DNA of 64,000 nt from Akanthomyces muscarius. Its lineage: Eukaryota > Ascomycota > Sordariomycetes > Hypocreales > Cordycipitaceae. Below the pieces are notes generated by a model. That model was not told where the DNA came from. It made no database searches and saw only the letters and a program-made list of their open reading frames with translations. The position numbers were made by a program, and so were the translations under genes. Shown one piece after another: positions 22,826 to 32,973 of this stretch (its first letter is position 1; every line of letters starts with the position of its first letter). The DNA is taken from the NCBI RefSeq assembly GCF_028009165.1, contig NC_079241.1, forward strand, positions 1,302,001-1,366,000, in the 5' to 3' direction.

Positions 22826-23703
22826 AGTGTTTGAAAAGTACGGTGTTGCGAAGAAAAAAAAAGGATTTCGAGTCTTGGGAATTCGCAAAGAATAGATTTA
22901 CAGCATAGCGTTACTAATGCATTAATGGCAGAGGACTTACTGCATCTTTACATAGGGGCGTTTATTGAGCTACCTGAAAAATACAGCATATTATAATTTC
23001 TCCGTTATAAAAATAGCATCCAACAATAGATCTATTTCAAGAACGCGCAGAGTTCGATCCTCGCATATCTCAATCACACTATGCCCTACGGCCAAGGATA
23101 TGGCAGCTGGCTGGAGCGTGAGGTCACCTGCCTTTGTAAGGTGTGGCCGCCTCATTCCACCCAATAAGCCTCATTCGCACTCGGCCTTGAATTCCAACAC
23201 TGACAGTTCTCACATACAAAAGGTCGCTGATGCATGGGTGTGTTGCGTATTTGACTTTGCCGACACATTTCTGCGAGCTTGTTCGTGTCTTGTGACACCG
23301 TCAGGGGGGTGGTAGCTCTCATCGAAGCTCTCTCGAGGGAAGGAAAAACTAGAAACCTCGCAGAGCCTCCTTCATTCTTGTTCACGAGGCCGACCAACTT
23401 TTGCGTCAGACAGTGTCAGACTTGCAGATTGAGAAAAGAGAGAAAAAAAATCTCCGACCGGCGCTATGCAGGGCGAGCAGAAGTTCCAGATCAGATCTGC
23501 TGCATACCAGTCACCGCGATTTTACGTCGCTGCTTTTACTCGGTCCTGCATGTCTTGCGGTAAATCAAATTGACCCGTGACTTAGAATTAGTCGGTTCTC
23601 GTATCAAATCACGGTGGCCAATTTTAATTGGTAATTGGTATATTTATTTTCAGTTTATTATCAGTGCTGTTAGCTCTGAATGTTCCATCTGTATATGCCC
23701 AGT
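22826..23703. other. Intergenic, no gene seen
   Basis: AT-rich between two converging genes. No open frame with family features on either strand. Confidence 0.4.
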
Positions 23704-23847
23704 TTATAGAACAGTGCACTTTGCTGGCAAACCACACGGGCCCTCCTTGGGCTCTTTTTGCTTCTTGGGCGTCTCCTGCGTAGTAGCTGGGGCAGGCTTG
23801 CTCGCCTTGACAGCCGGTGTCCCCTCTTTGGACTCACTACCATGTAT
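23704..23847 (-). other. In-frame 3' extension of the quinone reductase ending in CaaX
   Basis: Directly after the TGA at 23848-23850, the same reading frame stays open for 46 codons to TAA at 23704-23706. The predicted peptide is Lys/Pro/Glu/Thr-rich (KASKPAPATTQETPKKQKEP) and ends CGLPAKCTVL, with a terminal CTVL that fits a geranylgeranylation-type CaaX box. Yeast Ycp4 has the same design after its flavodoxin domain: a Lys/Thr/Ala-rich linker and a terminal cysteine motif of the form CCTVM. I could not find a nearby GT donor whose phase matches an AG that would remove the TGA. The extension is therefore either reached by stop read-through or is the freshly disconnected tail of the ancestral protein. 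Confidence 0.75.
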
Positions 23848-24701
23848 TCAAGCGCCCTTGACGGCGTTGTAGAAGGCCTCGCCCTGGATGGTGGCAACCT
23901 CGAGCTCCTTGGGGGTGGGCTGGCGGGAGCCGTCGCCGGCGGAGAAGGTGCCGGCACCCCAGGGAGAGCCGCCGTGGACCTCGCTCAGGTCGGCCAGCTG
24001 ACCGAAGCATTTGGCGTAACCCAGAGGGACAAACTGGATGCCGTGGTGGGCAAGAGTCGACATGGCGGCGAGAGCGGTCGACTCCTGGCCACCGCCGAGG
24101 GTGCCAGTGGAGATGAAGACACCGGCCTTCTTGCCCCAGTAGCCGCCCGAGGACCAGATCTGGCCAGTCTTGTCCCAGAAAGTCTGCAGTTCATCAAGTA
24201 GTTAGTTTTCAATGTCTTTTCGGTCGCAAGTCGCGCGGGATTGTTCCCTACCTTCCACTGGGCAGGGAAGTTGCCGTAACGGGTGGGAATTCCGAGCAGG
24301 AAGCCGTCGTAGCCGAGGAGCTGCTGGGGATCCTCGAGGACGGTCACGTCGGTGGGCTTGGCAGGAGCGTGCATCTTGTCGAGAACATCCTGGGGCAGGG
24401 TCTCGGGGATCTGGAAGAGATCGGCAGTGCCGCCAGCCTTTTCGACACCGGCCTTTTCAGCATCAGCGAGCTGCTTGATGTGGCCGTACATCGAGTACTA
24501 AAAACGGCATGTTAGCGATTGTCACTTTTTTGACTTTTTATTTGCGCATGTTTGAAGCTTGGGAGGAAGCTCTGGCAAGCCAGAAAGAATCGGGGACAGA
24601 AGAGGGGCAGCGAGGGGCAGCGAGGGGTAGCTTCGACATCCGGGGACGGGACGCCCAGCGAGAAGAGGACAACGTACGTAGACAATCGCAATCTTGACCA
24701 T
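23848..24701 (-). CDS. Ycp4/Pst2-type flavodoxin NAD(P)H:quinone oxidoreductase
   Basis: Three exons on the minus strand (24678-24701, 24252-24497, 23848-24183) give 201 residues up to the first stop. Exon 1 encodes only MVKIAIVY, and intron 1 begins with GTACGT. The flavodoxin-like fold is clear: YSMYGHIKQLADA (FMN phosphate loop), PTRYGNFPAQWKTFWDKTG, STGTLGGGQESTALAAMSTLAHHGI and HGGSPWGAGTFSAGDGSRQPT. This is the WrbA group that includes yeast Pst2, Rfs1 and Ycp4 and allergen Alt a 7. It carries out two-electron reduction of quinones using FMN and protects against oxidative stress. The first stop (TGA, 23848-23850) is followed in the same frame by 46 sense codons ending in a CaaX box (see the separate entry), so the real product may be longer. 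Confidence 0.9.
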
Positions 24702-25771
24702 TTTGGCGGTGTTATTTCGAAACGATGAAGCGAAAAGGAGTTCAGGAAATGATTTACTCAAACAGTGTAGGATGAGAATGGAAGAGAGGGGAGGACTGAT
24801 GGTTACTAGCCATGGCGGGACGGTGGAGCTCTTATACGTTAACGAAAGCTGAGGGGTCTTGTAGCTACCAGCCTCGCAGCCGAATGCAGCCAATTTTAGC
24901 CTCTCATGGAACATTCTCCTTTTGGGATGATCGGGTCTTCATCTCCACCCTGCCGCAGCATTTGTGATGCTTGCTAAGAATAAAGATGGCGCTGGCCGCG
25001 AGTATGTACCCTACACATCCCAAGGCGGGGCAAGTATATGGCCTCCGTGCAGCTGGACAATGTTTATGGCGCAACCGAGTTGTTTTTCATGACCAATCCA
25101 GGCGATCCGGAACTACCCAGGCCGACCCTGAATCGTTGCAAACTGCCGTGATGTGGCCTCGATGAAAAAGTTCTGTGGCACCAATCTGCCATTGGCGTGC
25201 TTTATCACGGATTACATGAATCTGACCAACCGATCCCCCCACCTGCGAGCTGCCCAGGGTACATGCTAATTTGGTGGGGGTTGGTGGGGTTTCCGAGTAC
25301 TGCCATCAACAGCCCATGCAGCAAGCTTCAGAGCTCGGATGGGCTCTTCAGTGGACTGTTTTCTTCTCTGGAGCGGGGTCGGTTGGCAATTGGCGACAGG
25401 CGTTGACGAGCGTCGAGTCGAGCTTAGCTAAAGCTTGCATAAGCCATCTGCCATCGCGATGCACAAACGGTGGCTCAGCGTGGATTTACTCGCCGCAGCG
25501 TAAAATTAGCTCATTCAAGCATAAAAAAAAAAAATAAGTCGTCATGGAATAGAGTGAGTTGTACAAACCGCATCTATGCCAATATAAACGAAAGAGTGCA
25601 GAAAATATCTTTACATTCTATATCCTCTTACTTTGGTAGGTGCCTGATTATAAACAAAATTCACAAACGCCAACCCACTCAAACAAAAGAATCGCTAAAG
25701 CTACATAATATCAAACAAGCTTGCCAGTAGAAAATGCAAATATCGTCACGTCATGTACAGGTTCTCACAGA
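24702..25771. other. Intergenic, no gene seen
   Basis: Promoter side of the quinone reductase gene and 3' side of the next gene. The AT-rich part (25510-25730) probably contains the 3' untranslated region of the minus-strand neighbour. Confidence 0.4.
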
Positions 25772-25924
25772 TCAATGCTGGTGCCTCTCAATCACAATCT
25801 GCGGCACCGGTCCTGTGAAGCTGCCCGACCTTTGCGACCGGCCCGCTTCCGCCGGCGGTTGCAGCTCACCAGAGCCAGATGCCGGGCTGTTGCTGCCCTC
25901 GGTGTAGCCCGGCGGCAGAGTATC

Positions 25925-25962
<38 letters not shown>

Positions 25963-27072
25963 CCTCGTAGCCCGGCGGCGGCCGATCGTCCCCGCCGCCG
26001 AGATCCAGCGGCACCTCGACCAGGTCCGGGCTGGAGCCCGCCAGCGGCACGTCGCTGCTCACCCTCGCCGCGCTGCCGCCGCGAGAGTACGCCGGGGACG
26101 GGGGCCCGCTGTCGGCGCTCACAAAGGAGCTGACGCTCCTGTTGCGGCTGCGTCGCGACTCCGGCCGGGCGGCCTCGCTGATGCTCGCCGCGTCGGCCAG
26201 CAGGCCCATGCGCTCGCTGTCGTTGCTGCTCGCGCGCACGCGGCTGCCGTCGTGCCGCGCCACGCCCAGGTCGCCGTACGAGACGGTCGACACGGACCGC
26301 AGGCGCTGGCCCTGCGCGCGCGTGGCGTCCTGCCGCAGCTCGCCAATCGCCTCGTTGCTGGCGGCGACCTCCTCGCGGGCCCGGCGCGAGCGCTCCCGGA
26401 TGTCGGCCAGCGCCGCGGCGTCGTTGCGCGCCCGCGCCGCCTCGCGCTCGACCCGCCGCTGCTCGCGCTCGACGATGTGCTGCCGCCGCACGTTGCGGAT
26501 CTGGTACAGCGCCTCCATCTCCTCGTCGCGGAGCGCCTCCTCGCGCTCCTCCGTCGGCAGGTCGACGATGACGTCGACGCCGTCGCGGTCGCCCGCGCGG
26601 CCCAGCACCTGCTCGTTGGTCGATGCCTCGGCTCGGTAGGCGGGCAGGGTCATGACGGAGCGGACAGAGGTGTTGCGGTCCACGCCGCTGCCGCCGGCCG
26701 TCTGGGCTGGTTGCGGCGCGGCAACGCTGGGGGTGGCCGACGCCAACTCGGTCGTGTCGGCGGTGGTCGTCGATTCATATCCTTGCGTGCGCGATTTTTG
26801 TCGGGCTTGTCGTTTGGAGTACCAAGTCATTGTGATTGTGAGGACAGCGACGACGAGAAAGAGGCCCAAAAAGCCGCCGATAGCAATCTAGACATTTTGT
26901 CAGTAAAGAGCTTGCGTGGCCCGCCTGGTCTGCCATTGCAGCCGGTCAATGTTCCCATTTGCAGACGAGTCTCGCCGCTCAAGGTAAAAAACGTCACGTA
27001 CCGCAGCGCTGGATACATCTCGTCGCACCAGCCCTCGGGCCTGAACGAGGCCCTCCGCGTAAGCCGTTGCAT
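25772..27072 (-). CDS. Single-pass membrane protein with long charged cytosolic-type tail
   Basis: Two exons (26998-27072, 25772-26887) on the minus strand give about 396 residues. Exon 1 starts MQRLTRRASFRPEGWCDEMY. The junction (donor GTGACG, phase 0) leads straight into one TM segment, IAIGGFLGLFLVVAVLTITM (about residues 26-45). A basic stop-transfer follows (SKRQARQK), then about 350 hydrophilic residues. Around the middle there is a strongly charged, probably helical stretch rich in Arg and Glu (ALRDEEMEALYQIRNVRRQH and onward). The C-terminal third is Pro/Ser-rich and contains a PPPGYEEASPSPSPSPS stretch and LPPGYTEG, both PPxY-like or PxY motifs that could bind WW domains of Rsp5-type ubiquitin ligases (inference). 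The family is not recognised. An alternative GTACGT donor four bases upstream would break the frame. Confidence 0.65.
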
Positions 27073-27821
27073 GGCGCGGGGACCAAGCTGGTAGGTGCAT
27101 AATGGTTTGCTGGTCGGAGCTCGTCGGTCCCGGTGCTCGAGACTTGCTTCGACGGGACTATGGCAGCCCCAATCCGCTGTGAAGAATGCTAGAATAAGAA
27201 TAAAGGATGGAGTGCGGAAAAAGTGATGATGAAGTGGCAAACCAACACCAGCCACTGGCTGCACACCGCATGCGCCAGGGGTGTTGCTGATTCCCAACGA
27301 GGCTGGCCAAGGTCGCTGGAGCCCACTGAGGCTGAGCCTGCGCTGCTGGAGCCTTTTTTCTTGGCTACAACAATGAACAATGACACGGCCTTGCAACAGG
27401 CTGCAGATAGTGGGACGAGGAGAATTTGTCTTGCGAGCGCTAAAAGACGGTGATAACTTGTTAATCTGCAAAAGCAGGCATGGTGCAATTAGGTAGGTCG
27501 CCGATGGCCAACGGCGTTGTTTTGGCCCAACGGGCGCATGCCTTAGCGGCAACAGCGTCTGCAGGTCCCCAAATCGGCCGTCACAGGCCAGTCGCACCTG
27601 TATGTTAGGCTGATTTATTGATTTGGAATATGCCATCTTTCGCCTTGGCAATTCACAGCGGTGAGTACTTACGGCCATAATTTGCTTGTTGACGGTCCAA
27701 CGCCAGTAGAGCGTCCCTCGCTTGGGTTGCCTGTCTTTAAGAGAAATGGCCGACATATCTACAACCATCTTAGTGCCCTGTTTTATCATGTGTTTGAAGG
27801 TTCTATTATTCGCTATATTGA
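27073..27821. other. Intergenic, no gene seen
   Basis: Lies between the start of the membrane protein gene and the 3' end of the quinate repressor gene. No supported coding region. Confidence 0.4.
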
Positions 27822-30377
27822 CTACCGCGCCATCATTTGCATTCTCCGCCGCAAACCTGGTATAAACGGGCTTCCGCTCTCATCCTTGTAATGCTGAAAC
27901 AAAGCGCGTCTCATGAGCCCCCTCGGGGCGCGTCTGCCTGTGAACAGTTCAAACTGCGCAAAACCTTGTTCTGGGAGAAGATCAAGGCCGTCCATGGCAA
28001 CCCATCCCTTGAACGCCGCCGCCCTCGCTTGCTGCAGCAGAGGCGTGTCCAGTGTCTTGTAGCCGAGCTCAAACACGACGCCACCCGTAGGGCTTGCTAG
28101 CCACGGCTCCGGCGCCGTAAACGTTGGCGCGGGCTCATCGCCGATTTGGTGCGTAGGGATGCAAGATATGAGAATCGTTGGCACCCTGTAGTCTGCCGGC
28201 CACGGCTCGTCCCGCGTCTTCAGGATGTGGAACCGAACCTCGGTGCCGTTGATGAGCAGATCCGTGTCCTTTTCGAACAGGTTCTGAAAGTGCGCCACCA
28301 CCTTCTCCGCGTTTGCCAGTGTGCGATTGCAGATGACGATGTTGCGCACGCCGATCTGCAGCATGGCGTAAATTGCTGCCCGCGCCATACCGCCCGCGCC
28401 TATGATCACGCCACACGTGGTTGGGCGCACGGCATTCGCGGGTGACAGGCCACTCTGGATGCAGGCTTTGATTCCAACCCAGTCTGTATTCTCACCGTAA
28501 AAGGCCCGAACCTTCCCAGTGCGGTTCATGTTGTTGAATAAGGCCGAGCCCGTGGGAACTGAGCCGTCGTCGTTGAGATGTCGGATCGGAATCAGTGTAT
28601 TCACAGCTCCGATTGCGCGAGCATGGCGACTCAAAGAGTCCGTGAGAGATATAGCTTCCACTTTGAAGGGCAGGCCGACTGACGCTCCTCCAAAACAAGG
28701 ATCTCGGATAAGATGCTGGATGCTACTCAAGGAGGTGCAGGAGTGTGGCCGGTACTCGTGAGACAGTCCATAGCTAATGAGGGCCGAGTTGTGCATGATG
28801 GGTGACATGCTGTAGTCAACCTTGGCTCCAAACACATACAGCTTCATCGGCTCGTAGACGAAGGATGCGAACAGAGACTTTGTAGCTTGCATCGGTGTGA
28901 TAGCTGAGTTGACGTCGATCTCGCAGGGCATCTCAGAAATAGCCGCCGCCGAGGCTACCGTCAGAAGAGAATTAAAGCATGCCGAAGTTCGACCAAGAGA
29001 TCCCGTGTTGTACGCGGCGACTGGTATCTTTCGGTCGGGAAGCATAGCCAGCGTTGCCCGAAATTGTGCCACTTCCACATTATCTTGGAACGACGAGGCA
29101 GAGCGGCTGAATCGAACACTATCACAGCATACGCCAACAGCTTTGCCATACAAAGCCTTCCAGTAATGGTCGCTCCATGCCTCCGAAGGCACAGACATCT
29201 CTCGGCAGCCAATCACCCTGGAGCGCCGTCGTCCTTTGAGAAGAGTCCGCATATCGTCGCTTTCTAGACGCAAGTCTATCGTGACCATTTCCGGCGCAAG
29301 TTTGAGGGTGTGGGCCATTAACTGCCTATAGGTCCCCCAAACAGCCGGTTCAGCGGTTTCTTCAACTCTAAGATGGCAAATAATTGGCAAGACGGTGGTT
29401 CTTCTGACGATCGCCACGGCTTTTGTGATATCAGCTGCAAGAGTGGAGCTAGCAGTACGAGCATCGCCTGAAGCGTCGGGTCTGGCCATGTCAATCGTCA
29501 CCTCCACAGCATCCGCGCCGCATACGGCTTCTTCGATGTCGAATTTTCTGGTCAAGATGTGGTCGATGGGAATTGGTATGATATATGTGAACTGGCGTTC
29601 TTCAAGCGGGATAGATGCCAGTGGGAACGCCGAGTCAACAAAGGGAATGGTGGCGACAGGATACACCAACGACAGGAATTTTGTAAAGTGCTTTTCCGCG
29701 TGTTTCAGCGCTAGTGAGGGGATGAAGACGTCGTCGGGCGTTGACGCCTCCGCAATGTGAGGCGACTGCTCGGTAATGTTGAAGAATTCGAGATTGGTGC
29801 AAGTGCGAAAGAAAATTGTGGCCACGGTGATTAGGCTCTCGACCTTTCGCTCATTGTCTAGATTTAGGTGGGATTTGATCGCCACTGCATCTCGAGAAAT
29901 GTGAACGACTGGATTGCTGCCGGCAAAGTCTCGCAGAAGTAGCTGCACATGTCGGCCCATCCACGAGCAGACGAGAATGCGACCGTTTAGGTTCTTCTTT
30001 AGCAAGTCCCCCAGGATCTCAGCCTGCTGCAGTTGGCAGCTCTCGGTGCCGTGCGACTTGCGATAAGACGACGACGTCATGCCGTGTGCGCGTTGAAATG
30101 CAGCCTCGAGATCAATCACGGTTCTGCTCAGTGCGGTGGACGCAATGACGGCGAGAGTAGACTTGCCACTCCCGCGCACTCCCACGAGCACGAGTGTCGC
30201 ATCTTGGCGGAATTCAGACACCGAGTTGGAGAGAGGTTCGAGATCCGGCGACGCCGCTCGGCTTGGCGGGGTGGATGAGCCCTTCTGATGGTGATGAACA
30301 AATCTGGAGCTGGGCTTGGTTCTTCCAACAACGTCAGGTTCTGTAAGTGAGGCGAACGGCCGCTTCACACCTGCCAT
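27822..30377 (-). CDS. qutR: Quinate pathway repressor (QutR / Qa-1S type)
   Basis: Single exon, about 851 residues from MAGVKRPFASL (an upstream in-frame ATG at 30422 would add 15). The protein is the three-domain relic of the pentafunctional AROM enzyme that represses quinate genes. It has a shikimate-kinase-like domain with a P-loop (LVGVRGSGKSTLAVIA, residues 64-79), a type I dehydroquinase-like middle part, and a shikimate-dehydrogenase-like C-terminal part (YVFGAKVDYSMSPIMHN, then GENTDWVGI and IIGAGGMARAAIYAMLQIG). In Aspergillus and Neurospora this repressor binds the activator and is released by quinate or dehydroquinate. Here it is divergent from the activator gene, with a 430-base promoter region between them that holds a dyad operator. 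The dead-enzyme nature is known for the family and was not shown residue by residue here. Confidence 0.93.
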   Translation of the reverse strand: MAGVKRPFASLTEPDVVGRTKPSSRFVHHHQKGSSTPPSRAASPDLEPLSNSVSEFRQDATLVLVGVRGSGKSTLAVIASTALSRTVIDLEAAFQRAHGMTSSSYRKSHGTESCQLQQAEILGDLLKKNLNGRILVCSWMGRHVQLLLRDFAGSNPVVHISRDAVAIKSHLNLDNERKVESLITVATIFFRTCTNLEFFNITEQSPHIAEASTPDDVFIPSLALKHAEKHFTKFLSLVYPVATIPFVDSAFPLASIPLEERQFTYIIPIPIDHILTRKFDIEEAVCGADAVEVTIDMARPDASGDARTASSTLAADITKAVAIVRRTTVLPIICHLRVEETAEPAVWGTYRQLMAHTLKLAPEMVTIDLRLESDDMRTLLKGRRRSRVIGCREMSVPSEAWSDHYWKALYGKAVGVCCDSVRFSRSASSFQDNVEVAQFRATLAMLPDRKIPVAAYNTGSLGRTSACFNSLLTVASAAAISEMPCEIDVNSAITPMQATKSLFASFVYEPMKLYVFGAKVDYSMSPIMHNSALISYGLSHEYRPHSCTSLSSIQHLIRDPCFGGASVGLPFKVEAISLTDSLSRHARAIGAVNTLIPIRHLNDDGSVPTGSALFNNMNRTGKVRAFYGENTDWVGIKACIQSGLSPANAVRPTTCGVIIGAGGMARAAIYAMLQIGVRNIVICNRTLANAEKVVAHFQNLFEKDTDLLINGTEVRFHILKTRDEPWPADYRVPTILISCIPTHQIGDEPAPTFTAPEPWLASPTGGVVFELGYKTLDTPLLQQARAAAFKGWVAMDGLDLLPEQGFAQFELFTGRRAPRGLMRRALFQHYKDESGSPFIPGLRRRMQMMAR

Positions 30378-30522
30378 GGTTGTGATGGTGCATGACTGGC
30401 CAGACGTCTCGACAATGTTCAAACCCGGAGCACAGGATTATTTTTCTCCAACTGTGGTTGCGTTGGGAACCTTTGCGAGGCTTGAACTCGAGACCGATGA
30501 GCGGAGGAGGTTTGCGCCTGCT

Positions 30523-30538
30523 GGATAAGACTTTACCC
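30523..30538. promoter_or_regulatory. Putative QutA/Qa-1F operator between repressor and activator genes
   Basis: GGATAA-GACT-TTACCC, a 16-base dyad with one base different from a perfect GGATAA-N4-TTATCC palindrome. It lies 146 bases before the repressor start and 270 before the activator start, and could serve autoregulation of both. The Neurospora Qa-1F consensus, from memory, is GGRTAARYRYTTATCC. Confidence 0.65.
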
Positions 30539-30807
30539 GGCCACGGTTTCCCCGCATAATTACCCCACGATTTCCCCACGCTGCGCGCAATAGCCGGTTC
30601 AATCAGTCGCTGTAGCATTACGAATCCCCAACCCTGGAGAAACCGAAAAAAAAAAAGAATCCCTGCCCATCACCATCGTTTCACTTACCTGGAAAACGAC
30701 AACATCTTGCCGACTGATTCTATTTCGCGAGAAATTCTGCTTCATCCGGGCGCAGGCAATTACTTGTCTGGCTGGCCGCATGCCAGCAATCGCCACTGAG
30801 CCGGAGG

Positions 30808-32973
30808 ATGCCCCGGCGTGCGCGAGGCCTCTCAGCGGCAGCGGACATGAAAGTCGCCAATGTCTCACATGCACCGAAGCGACAACGCGTGTCCCTCGCT
30901 TGCGATGCTTGCAGAACCGCTCGAGAGAGATGCGACGGTGAAAGACCACAATGCGGCACTTGCACCACAGTGAACCGCATCTGCTCCTATACTCCAGCAC
31001 TGAGAAAGCGCGGCATCAAAACGGGCTACTTGAGAGCAGTAGAACTGTCTCTCGCCTGGGTATTCGCCCGAGCTCCCGAGGCCGAAGAGGCTCTCCATCG
31101 ACTTTTCGTCGAAAACGATGGCAGCGCCGCCGACCAGCTCTTTGTCTCCAAAGGGAAGACGAGTGATCGCCTCTACAAGAAGTGGATCGGCGGCCTCATA
31201 TACAATGACATCGACAAGATCCTCTCCGAAGATAGACCAGCTCGAGTTGAAACATCATCAGATGACTCAAACTCCGAATCAACCCCAGGAGGAGCCGAGC
31301 CCGAGCTTGGTAGCATTGGTGGCGGAATGGCTTCTATACCATCGTTCGCCAAGCCAGAAATTGGATTGTCTCCGGGCCCTGCTCAAGTCCAGACGTCATC
31401 GATACCAGTAATTAGGTATCCCAAGCTGCCTTCTTCATGGCGCCGCCTCGTCGATATCTACTTTACATATACTCACTGTTGGCTACCCATCGTTCAGCAA
31501 GAAGAGGTTTATTTCGCCGCGATGTTATACACTCCCGACGGCCTACAAATAACATCCGGCAGCGATCCATATGCCATGGCTTGCCACGCACAGCTTTGGG
31601 CGATTCTTGCAATTGGGGCATTTCAAGAAGTGAATTCTGGGCGCTCGCTACAGGATGGGTCTGCATCCCCCCAAGAAGTGTACGACTTGGCGAGGAGTCT
31701 CATACCTAACGACGACTCCAATCATGAGCACCCCATGGTCTGCACTATGCTACTTCATGCATTGATTCTCATGGGAAAGGGAAATGGGATGGCAGCGTGG
31801 CTCATTACTGGTCGTGCAGGACGACTCATTTTGTTGACAGAACACGACTTGGGCGAGGGCGGCTGTGTTGAACGCCGCGTGCTAGCCAAATGCCCACAGC
31901 TGGCGGCATGTTGTGTTTTGGACACGCTGCTCTCAATCTGTATAGGAAAGCCAGCACAGCTGGCATTAAACGTTGACACAAGCGATCAGTCGGCATTATT
32001 CTCCCTTTATCCCGAGGCTGCAGGACCCTGGCGACCCTTGCCTGGATTCGGCTCAGCTTCCAAGACGCAACCCGCCACCAGCTACCCATCCCTCACACTA
32101 TATCAGCTTCTTGAATTCAGCTTACGGACAGGAGAGGCAACATACTCCGCCAGAAGCCTGCACAGCAGAGCGCGACACACAAACAACAACGGCCTGGTCG
32201 AGTCGCTGCACCCGCAGCTACTGTACTGCAGCTCCCTCAACGTCGGAGCGTCCATGCCTCATATCCCGTCGGCGTTGTTGCTGCAAGTAGCCTTTCTGGC
32301 AAGCTCCATTCTCGTCTCGGGATACCGCGCGTCGCTTCTCTTCACCTTGCTAGAAATAGTAGAGCTTAGCATTGAGTACTTTGGAGAGAGCGGGACGCCG
32401 CCGCTGTTGGCATACTTTATGCAGTCGATAGAGAGGCACATCGACTTTGAGGACATGCGGCCGAGTGATCGCGCAAAATGGTCGCTCTTGCTGAAAAGAC
32501 TGCGGTCTCCTTGGCAGAATGGTCAGTCCAACGAGAACACAACCTCAGGTGGACATGGCGTAGCAGACACTCCGCATTTGCAAATGCCGAGTTCATTCTC
32601 CCCGCAGCCATTTGCTGGGAGCTACGAGTCTAGCTCGAGAGTCGTCGCCAGGGATGAACATACCAAGAGCCAACTTTTTTCCGCCGACGGTCAAGATGGG
32701 TACGCGAACATTTATCCTGTACCTGTCCATTCGGCGGGCACCGTGCAGTCGCCTTCCCTTCACACCCCCAGCGTCCACCTGCAGACCTCTCCACACCCCA
32801 GCTTGCTGCATGATCCGGGGCTTTGTCCGCCCATTGATTACGATGCAATGCTGGAAGAGCTTGGCTCTATTGACTATACTGACAATGTGGAGCTTGACGC
32901 GCAATTCATGGCGAATCTTGGATTTGCGCCCGGGTGCAAGACGCCCGACAGCGTGGGCGATTTGGCACACTGA
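30808..32973 (+). CDS. qutA: Quinate pathway activator (QutA / Qa-1F type), Zn2Cys6 factor
   Basis: Single exon of 721 residues. The binuclear zinc cluster is complete: Cys32, 35, 42, 49, 52 and 59 (CX2CX6CX6CX2CX6C) in ACDACRTARERCDGERPQCG onward, followed by the basic linker ALRKRGIKTGYLRAVELSLAW that is typical of QUTA-type proteins. A fungal transcription-factor middle region follows (PSSWRRLVDIYFTYTHCWLPI, then a WAILAIGAFQE segment), and an acidic C-terminus with several LDYD/IDYTDN-like acidic-hydrophobic patches that may activate transcription. In the known pathway it turns on all quinate genes, including itself, when quinate is present. The partner repressor is the divergent neighbour. 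The start at 30808 gives MPRRARGLS, and a second ATG at codon 14 is possible. Confidence 0.93.
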   Translation: MPRRARGLSAAADMKVANVSHAPKRQRVSLACDACRTARERCDGERPQCGTCTTVNRICSYTPALRKRGIKTGYLRAVELSLAWVFARAPEAEEALHRLFVENDGSAADQLFVSKGKTSDRLYKKWIGGLIYNDIDKILSEDRPARVETSSDDSNSESTPGGAEPELGSIGGGMASIPSFAKPEIGLSPGPAQVQTSSIPVIRYPKLPSSWRRLVDIYFTYTHCWLPIVQQEEVYFAAMLYTPDGLQITSGSDPYAMACHAQLWAILAIGAFQEVNSGRSLQDGSASPQEVYDLARSLIPNDDSNHEHPMVCTMLLHALILMGKGNGMAAWLITGRAGRLILLTEHDLGEGGCVERRVLAKCPQLAACCVLDTLLSICIGKPAQLALNVDTSDQSALFSLYPEAAGPWRPLPGFGSASKTQPATSYPSLTLYQLLEFSLRTGEATYSARSLHSRARHTNNNGLVESLHPQLLYCSSLNVGASMPHIPSALLLQVAFLASSILVSGYRASLLFTLLEIVELSIEYFGESGTPPLLAYFMQSIERHIDFEDMRPSDRAKWSLLLKRLRSPWQNGQSNENTTSGGHGVADTPHLQMPSSFSPQPFAGSYESSSRVVARDEHTKSQLFSADGQDGYANIYPVPVHSAGTVQSPSLHTPSVHLQTSPHPSLLHDPGLCPPIDYDAMLEELGSIDYTDNVELDAQFMANLGFAPGCKTPDSVGDLAH

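Noticed and set aside
23040..23070. tRNA-like GAGTTCGATCCTCGC
   Set aside because: The five-base T-stem does not pair and the upstream sequence gives no cloverleaf.
23838..23895. Alternative splicing that would skip the TGA of the quinone reductase
   Set aside because: The only close GT donors (GTTGCC, GTCAAG) are in phase 0, while the GGTAG acceptor needs phase 2. The second would also make a 26-base intron.
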